Source of the DNA: JASLDZ01 sp965199975
GTDB lineage: Bacteria; Pseudomonadota; Alphaproteobacteria; Caulobacterales; Caulobacteraceae
DNA length: 64,000 nucleotides
NCBI GenBank assembly: GCA_965199975.1
Contig: OZ241340.1
Location: 186,001-250,000 of the forward strand
Reading direction: 5' to 3'
The translations under genes were made by a program, and so were the position numbers. Under the pieces are notes generated by a model that saw only the letters and a program-made list of their open reading frames with translations, was not told the DNA's origin and made no database searches. Positions 19,871 to 28,202 of the stretch are shown piece after piece. How positions within the stretch are numbered: the stretch's first letter is position 1; each line of letters starts with the position of its first letter.

Positions 19871-20341
19871 TCAGCCTGCCGCATCGGCGTGGCGCGCGCG
19901 CAGCCACAGCGCCACCGCCCAGGCGTGCAGGGGATGGCGCAGGAGGGCCACCGCCTCCAGCGGCGAGAGCCAGCGCAGCTCGTGATCGTCCTCGATCTTG
20001 AGGGCGGGGTCTTCGCCGGTGATGCGCGCCTCGAACAGCGCCGCGCGGTTGTTCACCGCCTCGCCCCCGACCTTGAGCATGTACTGCGAGCCGCGGCCGA
20101 GGAGCCGCGCGGGCTCCACCACGAGGCTCGTCTCCTCGCCCCATTCGCGCACCAGCGCCTGCACGTCGTCCTCGCCGGGATCGAGCGCGCCGCCCGGCAG
20201 GTCGAAGTAGGTCCCGTCGGCGCGCACGATGTGGACCACCGCGATCGCGCCGTCACGCTCGGCCACGGCGAAGGCGGTCGGCCGGTCGAGGTGGTCGCGG
20301 CCGGGCAGAGGCGCGCCGAACTGGGGGGCGGGCTCAGTCAT
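19871..20341 (-). CDS. Nudix hydrolase
   Basis: A 156-residue protein with a Nudix box GGALDPGEDDVQALVREWGEETSL (near residues 49-72), close to Gx5Ex7REUxEExGU, with Thr in place of the usual second Gly. Nudix proteins hydrolyse nucleoside diphosphates linked to another group, using Mg2+ bound by the REx2EE glutamates. The substrate is not predictable here. The ATG at 20341 lies inside the end of the S1/P1 nuclease gene (8-bp overlap), so the two may be co-translated. In-frame sequence further 5' lies inside the nuclease gene and is not used. Confidence 0.87.
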   Translation of the reverse strand: MTEPAPQFGAPLPGRDHLDRPTAFAVAERDGAIAVVHIVRADGTYFDLPGGALDPGEDDVQALVREWGEETSLVVEPARLLGRGSQYMLKVGGEAVNNRAALFEARITGEDPALKIEDDHELRWLSPLEAVALLRHPLHAWAVALWLRARHADAAG

Positions 20342-21356
20342 CGCCGTAGAGCACCTCGAAGGCGACGGGCCTGCCCGCCTCCACGTCACGCACATAGGTC
20401 GGCGGCCGGCCGATGGAGCCGGTGGCGCTGGCGTTCCACGCCTTGACGACGAGGTCGCGCAGCTCGTCCGCGCCCGCCGCCACGCGCTCCAGGGCGAAGG
20501 CCTTGCCGCGGGCGTCGCCGGGCTGGAACCCGCCGGCGCCCCACAGCTGGTAGAGCGGCGCAACGGTGGACTGCGTCTTCAGGAGGTAGTCGGCGGTGCA
20601 GGCCTGGATGGTCGGTCCGCAGGCGGCGACGGGATGCATGGCGGCCTTCACCTGCACCTGGGTCAGGTTTGCCTGCACGAACGGCCCCTCGAACGGGCCG
20701 TGGATGGGGTCGAGCGTGTAGTCGTGCGGATTGGGATAGTCGCGGCCCCAGCCGTTGTAGTGGATCGAGGCGTGCATGGGCTGGCTGCCGTCGCCCACAT
20801 AGTGCGCCCACACGCCCAGGTCGCGCAGCGTCAGCATCTGGCGCAGCTGCAGGTCGGCGGCGATCCAGGCGCGCTGGACCGCCGGCAGGTCGTGGCGCTT
20901 GAGGAGCGCGGTTTCGATGCGCCAGTAGGTGAAGTCCTTCGCCAACTGCGCGTAGCCGTCCTCGATCGAATAGGGCAGCCAGCCGGCCTTGAAGGGGTCG
21001 ATCCCCGCCTTGGCCAGCGCCACGTCGTAGTTGGAGCGGCTCTTGGGCAGCTCGGCGATGGCCGGGCCGTCGGCGCTGAATACGTGGCCTTGATCGTCGA
21101 TGTCGACGTAGTGGCCCGGGTCGCGGTCGGCGTCGTGCGGTTGGCCCGCGCCCTTGGAGCGATCCGGCTCGCGCGCCAGTTCGCCCACCTGTTGCATGGC
21201 GGCGGGGGTGCGCAGGAAGGCCGGGAGGTCGGCGGGCAGCGCGCGCATGGCGGCCACGCCGATCCAGCGATGGCCCGAGGCCCCCCAGGCCCCCGCCTGG
21301 GTGGCGATCGCCAGGGCGGCGCCCGCGGCGAAAAGGGCGGGGAGGCGGCAAGGCAT
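20334..21356 (-). CDS. Secreted S1/P1-type zinc nuclease
   Basis: A 340-residue exported phosphodiesterase. The signal peptide ends at about AGA23, so the mature protein would begin WGASGHRWIG. In this family the N-terminal Trp itself binds zinc together with the first His. Other ligand blocks are GHYVDIDDQGHVF, LGVWAHYVGDGSQPMHASIHYNGWGRDYPNPHD and an HGPFEG segment, consistent with the trinuclear zinc site. These enzymes degrade single-stranded DNA/RNA and remove 3' phosphates in the periplasm or outside the cell. It lies 32 bp after the FAD monooxygenase stop, so cotranscription with neighbours is possible. Confidence 0.92.
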   Translation of the reverse strand: MPCRLPALFAAGAALAIATQAGAWGASGHRWIGVAAMRALPADLPAFLRTPAAMQQVGELAREPDRSKGAGQPHDADRDPGHYVDIDDQGHVFSADGPAIAELPKSRSNYDVALAKAGIDPFKAGWLPYSIEDGYAQLAKDFTYWRIETALLKRHDLPAVQRAWIAADLQLRQMLTLRDLGVWAHYVGDGSQPMHASIHYNGWGRDYPNPHDYTLDPIHGPFEGPFVQANLTQVQVKAAMHPVAACGPTIQACTADYLLKTQSTVAPLYQLWGAGGFQPGDARGKAFALERVAAGADELRDLVVKAWNASATGSIGRPPTYVRDVEAGRPVAFEVLYGDD

Positions 21357-21388
21357 GCGAGACCCTCGGGCGCAGGACTACGTCGCAC

Positions 21389-22978
21389 TTAGCATGCGGC
21401 GGCGGCTCCGCATGTGACGAGCCTGCGACCCGAAGCCCACCGCGCCAGCCACCGGGCCGGAGCGTCGACGCTGACACGCGGCGCCGACAGGGCGACATAA
21501 CCGTCCGGCCGCACCAGCAGCATCCGCGCCCGCACCCCGAGGCGTCGCACGAGCCGGGCGTCGGCCGTCCCAAGCCCCACGCTCGCCACCCCGGCGGCCC
21601 GGGCCGCGGCCTCCAGCTCCGGGCTTGCGAGGCCGACCAGCGACCAGCGCCGATAGTCGAGCCGGTCGTGAAGGCGGCCGCCCGCGGCGAGCGGGCCGTC
21701 GGGCAGGCGATCGCCGCCGCGCACGGGACCGCCGCCACGGGAGAGCGGGCTGGCGCGATGGTGCAGCGTCATGTCGCCCAGCATGGCCTCGACCCGCGCC
21801 ATGACGGCGGGCGCGCGCAGGAGCGCCGGCAAGGCGCGCCGCAGCAGGGCCGAGGCGGCGCGGCCCTGCGGCGCCTCCAGGAGGTCGAGGCGCATGTGGC
21901 CCATGATCGCCCGAGCCGTGGCGCGCTGCTCTCGCCCGTAGGTGTCGAGCAGGGCGGGCGTGGCCTCCCCGCGGACTACGGCGGCCAGCTTCCAGGCGAG
22001 ATTGTGGGCGCCGAGCAGGCCCGCGGCCATGCCATGCCCGCCCACCGCCGGCCACACGTGGGCGGCGTCGCCGCAGACCAGCACGCGGTGGCGACGGAAG
22101 CGCGAGGTCATGCGCCGCTGAAACCGTGCGCGGTTCAGCCACTGCGGCTGCGCCGCCGTCAGCGTCACGGGCGCGCCGGTGAGCCGCACCAGCAGCGCCT
22201 CCAGCTCGGCGGCGGCCGGCGGGCCGTCGCGGCGTGGCGCGGGGTCGTGCTTGAAGCAGTAGAAGCGCCACCAGCCGTCGGCGGTGGGAAAGCACCCCAT
22301 GACCGCACCGGAGACGAGGAAGAAGCGGCCCTCCCCCGGCGGCGCGTCGAAGCCCCACTGCGCATAGGCGTTGCCCTGCACGCACTCGAGATTGGCCACC
22401 CGGCGGCCGGAGAACCGCGCGCCCATGCCCTTGCGCACCGTCGAGGAGGCGCCGTCGCAGCCCACCAACCAGCCGGCGCGCAGCCGCTCACCGGTGGAGA
22501 GGCGCGCGGCGATCCCGTCGGCGCCCTCCTCCCAGCCTTCGAGCGCGGTCTCCCAACGCACCGCACCGCCCAGCTCGGCGAAGCGATGCAGGAGCAGGCG
22601 CTCCACCGCGTGCTGCTCGATGATCAGTGGCCGGGGCCAGGCGCTCTCAAGCGCCCCGAAGGCCAGCGCGCCCAGGCGGGCCCCGCCCGCATGCACGTGG
22701 GCCGCGCGCAGCGGCAGGGCGGCGGCCCGTAGCGCGGGGCCCAGGCCAAGCTGCGCCAGCGCCTCGGCCTCGCGCGGCCATACCACCGCCGCGCGCGGAG
22801 CGTGGCGGCCGGGCGCGGCGCGGTCGACCACGACCACCTCCACCCCGTGAAGCCGCAGGCCCAACGCCAGGGCGAGCCCCACGGGGCCGGCCCCCGATAT
22901 GAGGACGGACGGAACCGGAGCGCCCGGACTCCCGACCTCCAGAACCGCGGAGTCCGGCGGTGAAAACCCTTCCGCCAT
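21389..22978 (-). CDS. FAD-dependent aromatic-type monooxygenase (PheA/TfdB family)
   Basis: A 529-residue flavoprotein hydroxylase. The FAD Rossmann motif is SVLISGAGPVGLALALGLRL (about 24-43). The middle carries WLVGCDGASSTVRK, the DG motif linking FAD and NADPH. The second FAD motif is VLVCGDAAHVWPAVGGHGMA. The C-terminal about 120 residues form a thioredoxin-like domain typical of the phenol-hydroxylase subgroup. Family members hydroxylate aromatic rings with NAD(P)H and O2; the substrate is unknown and no ring-cleavage genes are adjacent. It lies 131 bp downstream of fpr on the same strand. Small hairpins in that gap (for example 23020-23032) may separate the units. Confidence 0.87.
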   Translation of the reverse strand: MAEGFSPPDSAVLEVGSPGAPVPSVLISGAGPVGLALALGLRLHGVEVVVVDRAAPGRHAPRAAVVWPREAEALAQLGLGPALRAAALPLRAAHVHAGGARLGALAFGALESAWPRPLIIEQHAVERLLLHRFAELGGAVRWETALEGWEEGADGIAARLSTGERLRAGWLVGCDGASSTVRKGMGARFSGRRVANLECVQGNAYAQWGFDAPPGEGRFFLVSGAVMGCFPTADGWWRFYCFKHDPAPRRDGPPAAAELEALLVRLTGAPVTLTAAQPQWLNRARFQRRMTSRFRRHRVLVCGDAAHVWPAVGGHGMAAGLLGAHNLAWKLAAVVRGEATPALLDTYGREQRATARAIMGHMRLDLLEAPQGRAASALLRRALPALLRAPAVMARVEAMLGDMTLHHRASPLSRGGGPVRGGDRLPDGPLAAGGRLHDRLDYRRWSLVGLASPELEAAARAAGVASVGLGTADARLVRRLGVRARMLLVRPDGYVALSAPRVSVDAPARWLARWASGRRLVTCGAAAAC

Positions 22979-23109
22979 AAGGCTTGCGTTACCGCACTCT
23001 CGCCCGCGCGAGTGTCCGTCCGGACTGTCCGGTTCGGGCGAAGGGCTGACGGAGCGACGAGGGCATCACCGCACCCTACACCCGCGCGAGCACGTTGGGG
23101 AAAGCCCGC

Positions 23110-23964
23110 TCAGCCGACGAAGGCGCGTTCGATCACGAAGTCGCCAGGCTCGGCGTTGGAGCCTTCGGTCATACCGTGGTCGGTGAGGATCACGGCCAGC
23201 TCCTTGATCATGTCCATGGAGCCGCAGATCATCACGCGGTCCTCCTCGGGATCGAACCTGCCGCCGGGCAGGCCCAGGTCGCGGAACAGGTCGCCCGAAA
23301 GGATGCGGTTGGTGATGCGCCCGCTAGTGACGAAGGGCTCGCGGGTCACCGTGGGATAGTAGTGCAGCTGCGGGCCGGCCAGTTCGCCGAAGATCTCGTC
23401 TTCCTTCAGCTCGCGCTCGAACAGGTCGCGGTAGGCGAGGTCGGCCACCTCGCGCACCGTATGGGTGACGATGATGCGCTCGAACCGCTCATAGGCCTCG
23501 GGATCGCGCGCCACCGACAGCCAGGGGGCGAGCCCCGTGCCGGTGCCGATCAGGAACAGGCGCTTGCCGGGCTTGAGCGCGTCGAACACGAGCGTGCCGG
23601 TGGGCTTCTTGGCCATCAGCACAGGGTCGCCCGGCGCGATAAGCTGCAGGCGTGAGGTGAGCGGGCCGTCGGAGACCTTGATGGAGAAGAACTCCAGCTC
23701 CTCGGCGAAGTGGGGCGAGGCGATGGAGTAGGCGCGAAGAACGGGCTTCTTGCCGGCCTCCGCGGCGGGCAGGCCGATCATCACGAACTCGCCCGAGCGG
23801 AAGCGGAAGGTCGAGGGCCGGGTGATGGCGAAGGAGAACAGTCGGTCGGTCCAGTGCTTGACCCACAGCACGCGCTCCACGTGCTGGCCGGGATGAGCGG
23901 CGGCGAGGGCGTCGAAATCGTGAGCGGCGCCGGCGGAAGCCGGGGCGGTGAGCGTGTCGGTCAT
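23110..23964 (-). CDS. fpr: Ferredoxin/flavodoxin-NADP+ reductase
   Basis: A 284-residue FAD enzyme of the bacterial FNR family. The FAD-binding part has FRFRSGEFVMIGLP and RAYSIASP. The NADP part has LFLIGTGTGLAPWLSVARDP, and the late block VMICGSMDMIKELAVIL completes the family pattern, with the C-terminal aromatic replaced by the ending AFVG. It moves electrons between NADPH and ferredoxin or flavodoxin. It follows cysH by 11 bp at the end of the sulfite-assimilation cluster, where it could supply electrons to the ferredoxin-type sulfite reductase; that link is inferred from context. Confidence 0.93.
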   Translation of the reverse strand: MTDTLTAPASAGAAHDFDALAAAHPGQHVERVLWVKHWTDRLFSFAITRPSTFRFRSGEFVMIGLPAAEAGKKPVLRAYSIASPHFAEELEFFSIKVSDGPLTSRLQLIAPGDPVLMAKKPTGTLVFDALKPGKRLFLIGTGTGLAPWLSVARDPEAYERFERIIVTHTVREVADLAYRDLFERELKEDEIFGELAGPQLHYYPTVTREPFVTSGRITNRILSGDLFRDLGLPGGRFDPEEDRVMICGSMDMIKELAVILTDHGMTEGSNAEPGDFVIERAFVG

Positions 23965-23975
23965 GCGGTAGGGGG

Positions 23976-24674
23976 CTAGAGGCCGCCGCCGAGGTCGGGC
24001 GCGGGCCGGGGCGGCCTATGTATGCCGCATTCGGTCTTTCCGGAACCCGCCCAGCGGCCGTTGCGGCCGTCTTCGGCCTTCGTTGTGCACGGCCAGCACC
24101 CTATGGACGCGTAGCCCTGGGCGACGAGGGGATGGGCGGGGAGCTCGTGCTCCGTTGCATAGGCATCGAGCTCTGCCTTCGACCAGTTGGCCAAGGGGTT
24201 GATCTTGAAGCGTCCGTCGGCGTCGCGCTCCACGGCCGGCAAATGGGCGCGGCCGCCGCCGTGGAAGCGCTTGCGCCCGGTGATCCAGGCGTCGAACCCC
24301 TTGAGCGCGCGCTCCAGCGGCTGGACCTTGCGCACCGCGCAGCAGGCGTCGGTGTCGGTGCGCCACAGGTCGGCGCGAGGATCGTTAAGCGCGAGGTCGA
24401 CGTAGGCGGGGCGGATGTCGCGCACGTCGGTGAGGCGCAAGGCTCGCGCCAAATCGCGGCGATGGTCGATGGTCTGCGCGAACAGCTGGCCGGTGTCGAG
24501 AAAGATGACCGGCGTCGCGGCGTCGAGCTCGGCCACCATGTGCAGCAGCACCGCCGACTCGGCTCCGAAGGAGGACACGAGCGCAATGCGGCCGCGGTGA
24601 CGGTCGAGCGCGTCGGCGAGAATGGCCTGTGGCGGCGGCGTCTCGAGATCGGCGAGCGCGAGGGCGGCGGTCAT
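23976..24674 (-). CDS. cysH: Assimilatory adenylyl-sulfate (APS) reductase
   Basis: A 232-residue reductase with a P-loop-like SSFGAESAVLLHM segment. The paired cysteines are DACCAVRKVQPL and SIGCWPCTTKAEDG; the CC plus CxxC set binds a 4Fe-4S cluster and marks an APS reductase rather than a PAPS reductase. The catalytic ECGIH motif is near the C-terminus (KTECGIHRP). It converts APS to sulfite and AMP using thioredoxin or glutathione. The ATG at 24674 overlaps the stop of the DUF934 gene (ATGA); in-frame sequence upstream of it belongs to that gene. Confidence 0.95.
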   Translation of the reverse strand: MTAALALADLETPPPQAILADALDRHRGRIALVSSFGAESAVLLHMVAELDAATPVIFLDTGQLFAQTIDHRRDLARALRLTDVRDIRPAYVDLALNDPRADLWRTDTDACCAVRKVQPLERALKGFDAWITGRKRFHGGGRAHLPAVERDADGRFKINPLANWSKAELDAYATEHELPAHPLVAQGYASIGCWPCTTKAEDGRNGRWAGSGKTECGIHRPPRPAPDLGGGL

Positions 24675-25168
24675 GACGCCCGCTCCTCGTAGGCGGCCAA
24701 ACGGCCGTCGTCGGCGCGGATGTAGACGTGGCGAAAGGCGTTCGCCGAGCGCGCCCATTGCTCGGCCGTGGAGCCGTCGGCGGGGAGGAAGGCGTCGAAG
24801 CCGCAGCGCACCATGTGGAAGGCCTGGTCGCGGCGCACGTCGCCCACCGCGCGCACCTCGCCGGCGAAGCGCCAGCGCTCGCGCAGCAGGCGCGCGGTTG
24901 TCAGCGGGCGGCCGTCGCGGAACTTGGGCCAGTCGAGCGCCACGAGCGACAGTCGGTTCAGCCGGGGCGCGAGCGCCTCGACCGGGTCGTCCACCGTCAG
25001 CCGCACCCCCAGCGGGCGATCGCCAAAGGGCTCGTCGCCCTCGAAACGGGCGGTGGAGACGATCAGCGCGGCGTCGCCCGCCGGCTGGGCCTCGCCGTCG
25101 GCGAGGGTGCGCCAGGGGTCGGCGACCTCGACGAAGGCCTCGCCCTCACGCCGGATCAGCGTCGGCAT
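24671..25168 (-). CDS. DUF934 protein of the sulfite-assimilation operon
   Basis: A 165-residue protein of the DUF934 family. Recognisable blocks are GVRLTVDDPVEALAPRLNRLSLVALDWPKFRDGRP and RERWRFAGEVRAVGDVRRDQAFHMVRCGFDAF. DUF934 genes are regularly placed between sulfite reductase and cysH in alpha- and gammaproteobacteria, and an accessory role in sulfite reduction has been suggested but is not established. The ATG at 25168 overlaps the cysI end by 23 bp, and its own stop overlaps cysH by 4 bp, so translation is tightly coupled. Confidence 0.88.
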   Translation of the reverse strand: MPTLIRREGEAFVEVADPWRTLADGEAQPAGDAALIVSTARFEGDEPFGDRPLGVRLTVDDPVEALAPRLNRLSLVALDWPKFRDGRPLTTARLLRERWRFAGEVRAVGDVRRDQAFHMVRCGFDAFLPADGSTAEQWARSANAFRHVYIRADDGRLAAYEERAS

Positions 25169-26816
25169 AGACCGCCTCCTTGAAGGGCTGCAGGCCGACG
25201 CGGGCGTAGGTCTCCACGAAGCTCTCCGCGCCCGCCTTCTCGCGCAGATAGGCGTCGACCAGCGCCTCAACCGCCGGGGCCACCCGGGCGTAGGGCAGCG
25301 CCGGGCCCAGCATGTCGCCCACGCGCGCGCCCTCGTCGGCGCGGCCGCCGAGGGTGAGCTGGAAGAACTCCTCGCCCTTCTTGTCGACGCCCAGGATGCC
25401 GATGTTGGCCACGTGGTGGTGGGCGCAGGCGTTGATGCAGCCACTGATGTTGACTGTCATGGCGCCCGCCGCCTCGGCGCGCACCGGGTCGGCGAAGCGC
25501 AGGGCGATCTCCTGCGCCAGGGGGATGGCGCGGGTGTTGGCGAGCGCGCAGTAGTCGAGCCCCGGGCAGGCGATGATATCGCTGACGAGGCCCAGGTTGG
25601 GGCTGGCGAGGCCCATGCGCTGCAGCTCGGCGAAGACGGCGGGCACATCATCCAGCCGCACGTGGGGCAGGACGAGGTTCTGCTCGTGGGTGACGCGGAG
25701 CTCGTCGAAGCTGTAGCGCTGCGCCAGCTCGGCCAAGGCGTCCATCTGCTCGGCCGAGGCGTCGCCCGGAACCTCGCCCGGCGCCTTGAGAGCGACGTTG
25801 ACGATGGCGTAGCCGGGCCGCTTGTGGGGCTTCAGGTTGTTGCGCACAAAGCGCGCCAGCGCCCGGTCGTCCGCCTTGGCGGCCTCCAGCGTGGCGGAAC
25901 GGGCGGGCGCGGGCTCGAATGGCGTGATCCCGAAGCGGCCGCGGATGCGGGCGATCTCGGCCGGCGGCACGTCGTAAAGCGCGGGGTCGAGCGCGCGCCA
26001 CTCCTCGTCCACCGCGACGCCGAAGGCTTCCGCGCCCATGGACGCCACCAGGATCTTGATGCGCGCCTTGTAGAGGTTGTCGCGTCGGCCGAGCCGGTTG
26101 TAGGTGCGCAGGATCGCCGAGAGGTAGCTGAACAGCCGGTCGGCCGGCAGCGCCTGCGCGATCACCTGCCCCACGTAGGGCGTGCGCCCAAGCCCCCCGC
26201 CGACGCTGACGCGGAATACGAGGCGCCCCTCGGTGTCGCGGTGCAGCTGCAGGCCGATGTCGTGCACGCGGAAGGCCGTGCGGTCGGTCTCGCTGGCGGT
26301 GACGGCCATCTTGAACTTGCGCGGCAGCCAGCTGAACTCGGGGTGCAGCGTCGACCACTGGCGGATGGCCTCGGACCACACGCGCGGGTCGTCCGCCTCG
26401 CCTTCGACGGCGCCGGCATAGGGATCGCTGGTGGTGTTGCGGATGCAGTTGCCGCTGGTCTGGATGGCGTGCAGGTCGACCGCCGCCAAGGCGTCCCAGG
26501 CGTCGGGCGTGTCGGCCAGCGCGATCCAGTTGAACTGCAGGTTCTGGCGGGTGGTGAAGTGGCCGTAGCCCCGGTCGTAACGCCGGGCGATGTCGGCCAG
26601 GCCGTGAAGCTGGCGCGAGGACAGCACGCCGTAGGGGATAGCCACGCGCAGCATGTAGGCGTGCAGCTGCAGGTAGAGGCCGTTCATCAGCCGCAGCGGC
26701 TTGAACTGCTCCTCGCTGAGCTCGCCGGAGAGCCGGCGCGCCACCTGGTCGCGGAACTCCGCGGCGCGGTCGGCCACCACCGAGGCGTCGATGCGGTCGT
26801 AGGCGTAGCCGGGCAT
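25146..26816 (-). CDS. cysI: Sulfite reductase, siroheme/4Fe-4S hemoprotein (nitrite/sulfite reductase family)
   Basis: A 556-residue enzyme reducing sulfite to sulfide with six electrons. The two ferredoxin-like repeats are visible (LADIARRYDRGYGHFTTRQNLQFNW, then LAELAQRYSFDELRVTHEQNLVLP). The C-terminal siroheme and cluster ligands occur in IIACPGLDYCALAN and NISGCINACAHHHVANIGI. No flavoprotein subunit (CysJ) is encoded nearby, so the electron donor is probably ferredoxin supplied through the downstream Fpr. The operon also carries cysG for siroheme, DUF2849, DUF934 and cysH, which identify this as the assimilatory sulfite enzyme rather than a nitrite reductase. Confidence 0.93.
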   Translation of the reverse strand: MPGYAYDRIDASVVADRAAEFRDQVARRLSGELSEEQFKPLRLMNGLYLQLHAYMLRVAIPYGVLSSRQLHGLADIARRYDRGYGHFTTRQNLQFNWIALADTPDAWDALAAVDLHAIQTSGNCIRNTTSDPYAGAVEGEADDPRVWSEAIRQWSTLHPEFSWLPRKFKMAVTASETDRTAFRVHDIGLQLHRDTEGRLVFRVSVGGGLGRTPYVGQVIAQALPADRLFSYLSAILRTYNRLGRRDNLYKARIKILVASMGAEAFGVAVDEEWRALDPALYDVPPAEIARIRGRFGITPFEPAPARSATLEAAKADDRALARFVRNNLKPHKRPGYAIVNVALKAPGEVPGDASAEQMDALAELAQRYSFDELRVTHEQNLVLPHVRLDDVPAVFAELQRMGLASPNLGLVSDIIACPGLDYCALANTRAIPLAQEIALRFADPVRAEAAGAMTVNISGCINACAHHHVANIGILGVDKKGEEFFQLTLGGRADEGARVGDMLGPALPYARVAPAVEALVDAYLREKAGAESFVETYARVGLQPFKEAVYADADPA

Positions 26817-26819
26817 GCG

Positions 26820-27206
26820 CTACCTCTTCCGCGCGATGAGGCCGAGCCGGCCGGTGGAGCGGCCCGCGCCCTCGGCGTGGCGCATGGCTTCCACCAGGGA
26901 GCCCCCCTCCGCCTGCTTGCCAATGTCGGGATGGATGGTCGGGCCGAGCGCCCGCACCCGCTCGCGGTAGCTCTGCGGGATGGGCAGGCCGCCCTCCAGC
27001 CGCAGCTCGATCCGGTAGGGATCGACGACCAGCAGCGGCTCAGCCTTGGCTACGGCCACCGCGGCCTCGGCGGCGTCGGACGTGGGGTAGAGGTCGGCGT
27101 CGGCCAGGCGCGGCGCCCAGCCGGCGGCGCGGCGGAACACCACCTCGCCCGTGTCGAGCCGGTTGGCGGTGACGGCCTGAGCGCTCGATGGCGCGGCGTC
27201 GCTCAT
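26820..27206 (-). CDS. DUF2849 protein of the sulfite-assimilation operon
   Basis: A 128-residue protein matching DUF2849 by its layout: VTANRLDTGEVVFRRAAGWAPRLADADLY at the N-terminus, then VVDPYRIEL and IPQSYRERVRALGPTIHPDI. This small family is found almost only in alphaproteobacteria, between cysG and cysI, and its function is unknown. It starts in a 4-bp ATGA overlap with the cysG stop and ends 3 bp before cysI, so it is firmly part of the operon. No membrane segment or signal peptide is present. Confidence 0.87.
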   Translation of the reverse strand: MSDAAPSSAQAVTANRLDTGEVVFRRAAGWAPRLADADLYPTSDAAEAAVAVAKAEPLLVVDPYRIELRLEGGLPIPQSYRERVRALGPTIHPDIGKQAEGGSLVEAMRHAEGAGRSTGRLGLIARKR

Positions 27207-28063
27207 GCGCTGACCCTCGCCGGCTCGGCGGCCACGACGCCCCGGGTGGCGGAGACGTCGGCCAGCGCGGCGGTCTCGCCGATCAGAAGCACGGCGGGGC
27301 CGGCGAAGACCTGAGCCGCCTCGGCCAGCTCCGCCAGTGTGGTTAGGGCGCGCCGCTCGCCCGGCTGGCTGGCGGCCTCCACGATCAGCACGGGCGTGGA
27401 GGCGTCGCGCCCAGCGGCCAGCAGGCGCGCGGCGATCGCTGGCGCGGCGGAGAGGCCCATGTAGACGGCCACGGTCTGGTTGAGCCGGGCAAGCGCCGGC
27501 CAGTCCAGGTCGGGCTCGCGCACGCCTTCCTCATCGGGCGCGGCGTGGCCGGTGACGAAGGTCACCGCCTGGGCCAAGCCCCGGTGAGTGAGCGGCGCCC
27601 CCGCGCCCGCCGCGGCGGCCACTGCGGCGCTGACGCCGGGGACCACCTCGCACGCCACGCCGGCCGCGCGGCAGGCCAGGAGCTCCTCCCCGCCGCGGCC
27701 GAACACGAAGGGATCGCCTCCCTTGAGCCGCACCACCTCCAGCCCCGAGCGGGCGAGGCCGACCAAGAGCGCGTCGATGTCGCCCTGCGGCACCGCGTGG
27801 CGCGCCTTTTGCTTGCCCACGTAGATCCGCCGCGCCGACGCAGGCGCGTGCGCCAGCACCGCCTCGGAAACCAGACGATCGTGCACCACCACGTCCGCAC
27901 GGGCGAGCGCCTTCACCGCCTTGAGGGTGAGCAGGTCCGGGTCGCCCGGCCCCGCCCCCACCAGCGTCACCCGCCCCGGCCGCGGCGCGGCGCCGCCGGC
28001 CAGCGGCACGAGGTCGGATGGTCGACGCGGGGCGGTGTGCGGTTCGAAGGAAGAGGGCGCCAC
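27203..28063 (-). CDS. cobA: Uroporphyrinogen-III C-methyltransferase (siroheme synthesis)
   Basis: A 286-residue SAM-dependent tetrapyrrole methyltransferase making precorrin-2, the precursor of siroheme (and cobalamin). Signatures are RVTLVGAGPGDPDLLTLKAVKAL, VVRLKGGDPFVFGRGGEE and GAPLTHRGLAQAVTFVTGH. The N-terminal dehydrogenase/ferrochelatase domain of the fused CysG is absent, so this is the short CobA/SumT form and those steps must come from another gene. As first gene of the operon that holds cysI, it is most likely dedicated to siroheme supply. It is divergent from a LysR-type regulator gene. Confidence 0.93.
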   Translation of the reverse strand: MAPSSFEPHTAPRRPSDLVPLAGGAAPRPGRVTLVGAGPGDPDLLTLKAVKALARADVVVHDRLVSEAVLAHAPASARRIYVGKQKARHAVPQGDIDALLVGLARSGLEVVRLKGGDPFVFGRGGEELLACRAAGVACEVVPGVSAAVAAAAGAGAPLTHRGLAQAVTFVTGHAAPDEEGVREPDLDWPALARLNQTVAVYMGLSAAPAIAARLLAAGRDASTPVLIVEAASQPGERRALTTLAELAEAAQVFAGPAVLLIGETAALADVSATRGVVAAEPARVSA

Positions 28064-28113
28064 GGCGGGCCTCGGCTGTCAGAAGCTCTGCAAGCGAGAG
28101 CGGGAAGCGACGC

Positions 28114-28127
28114 CGCTGTGAACAGCG
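28114..28127. promoter_or_regulatory. Candidate operator between the sulfur operon and a LysR-type gene
   Basis: A perfect palindrome CGCTGT-GA-ACAGCG sits in the 139-bp divergent intergenic region, flanked by a wider inverted pair GCAAGC (28090-28095) and GCTTGC (28133-28138). It is a plausible binding site for a regulator of either gene. Assignment to the LysR-type protein is inferred from position only. Confidence 0.4.
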
Positions 28128-28202
28128 TCCAGGCTTGCTAACTGGGCGCCGATGGCGCATGCGGCAACCCGCCACGCGCTCCGCGCCCTGTCAGCAAAAC
28201 TG

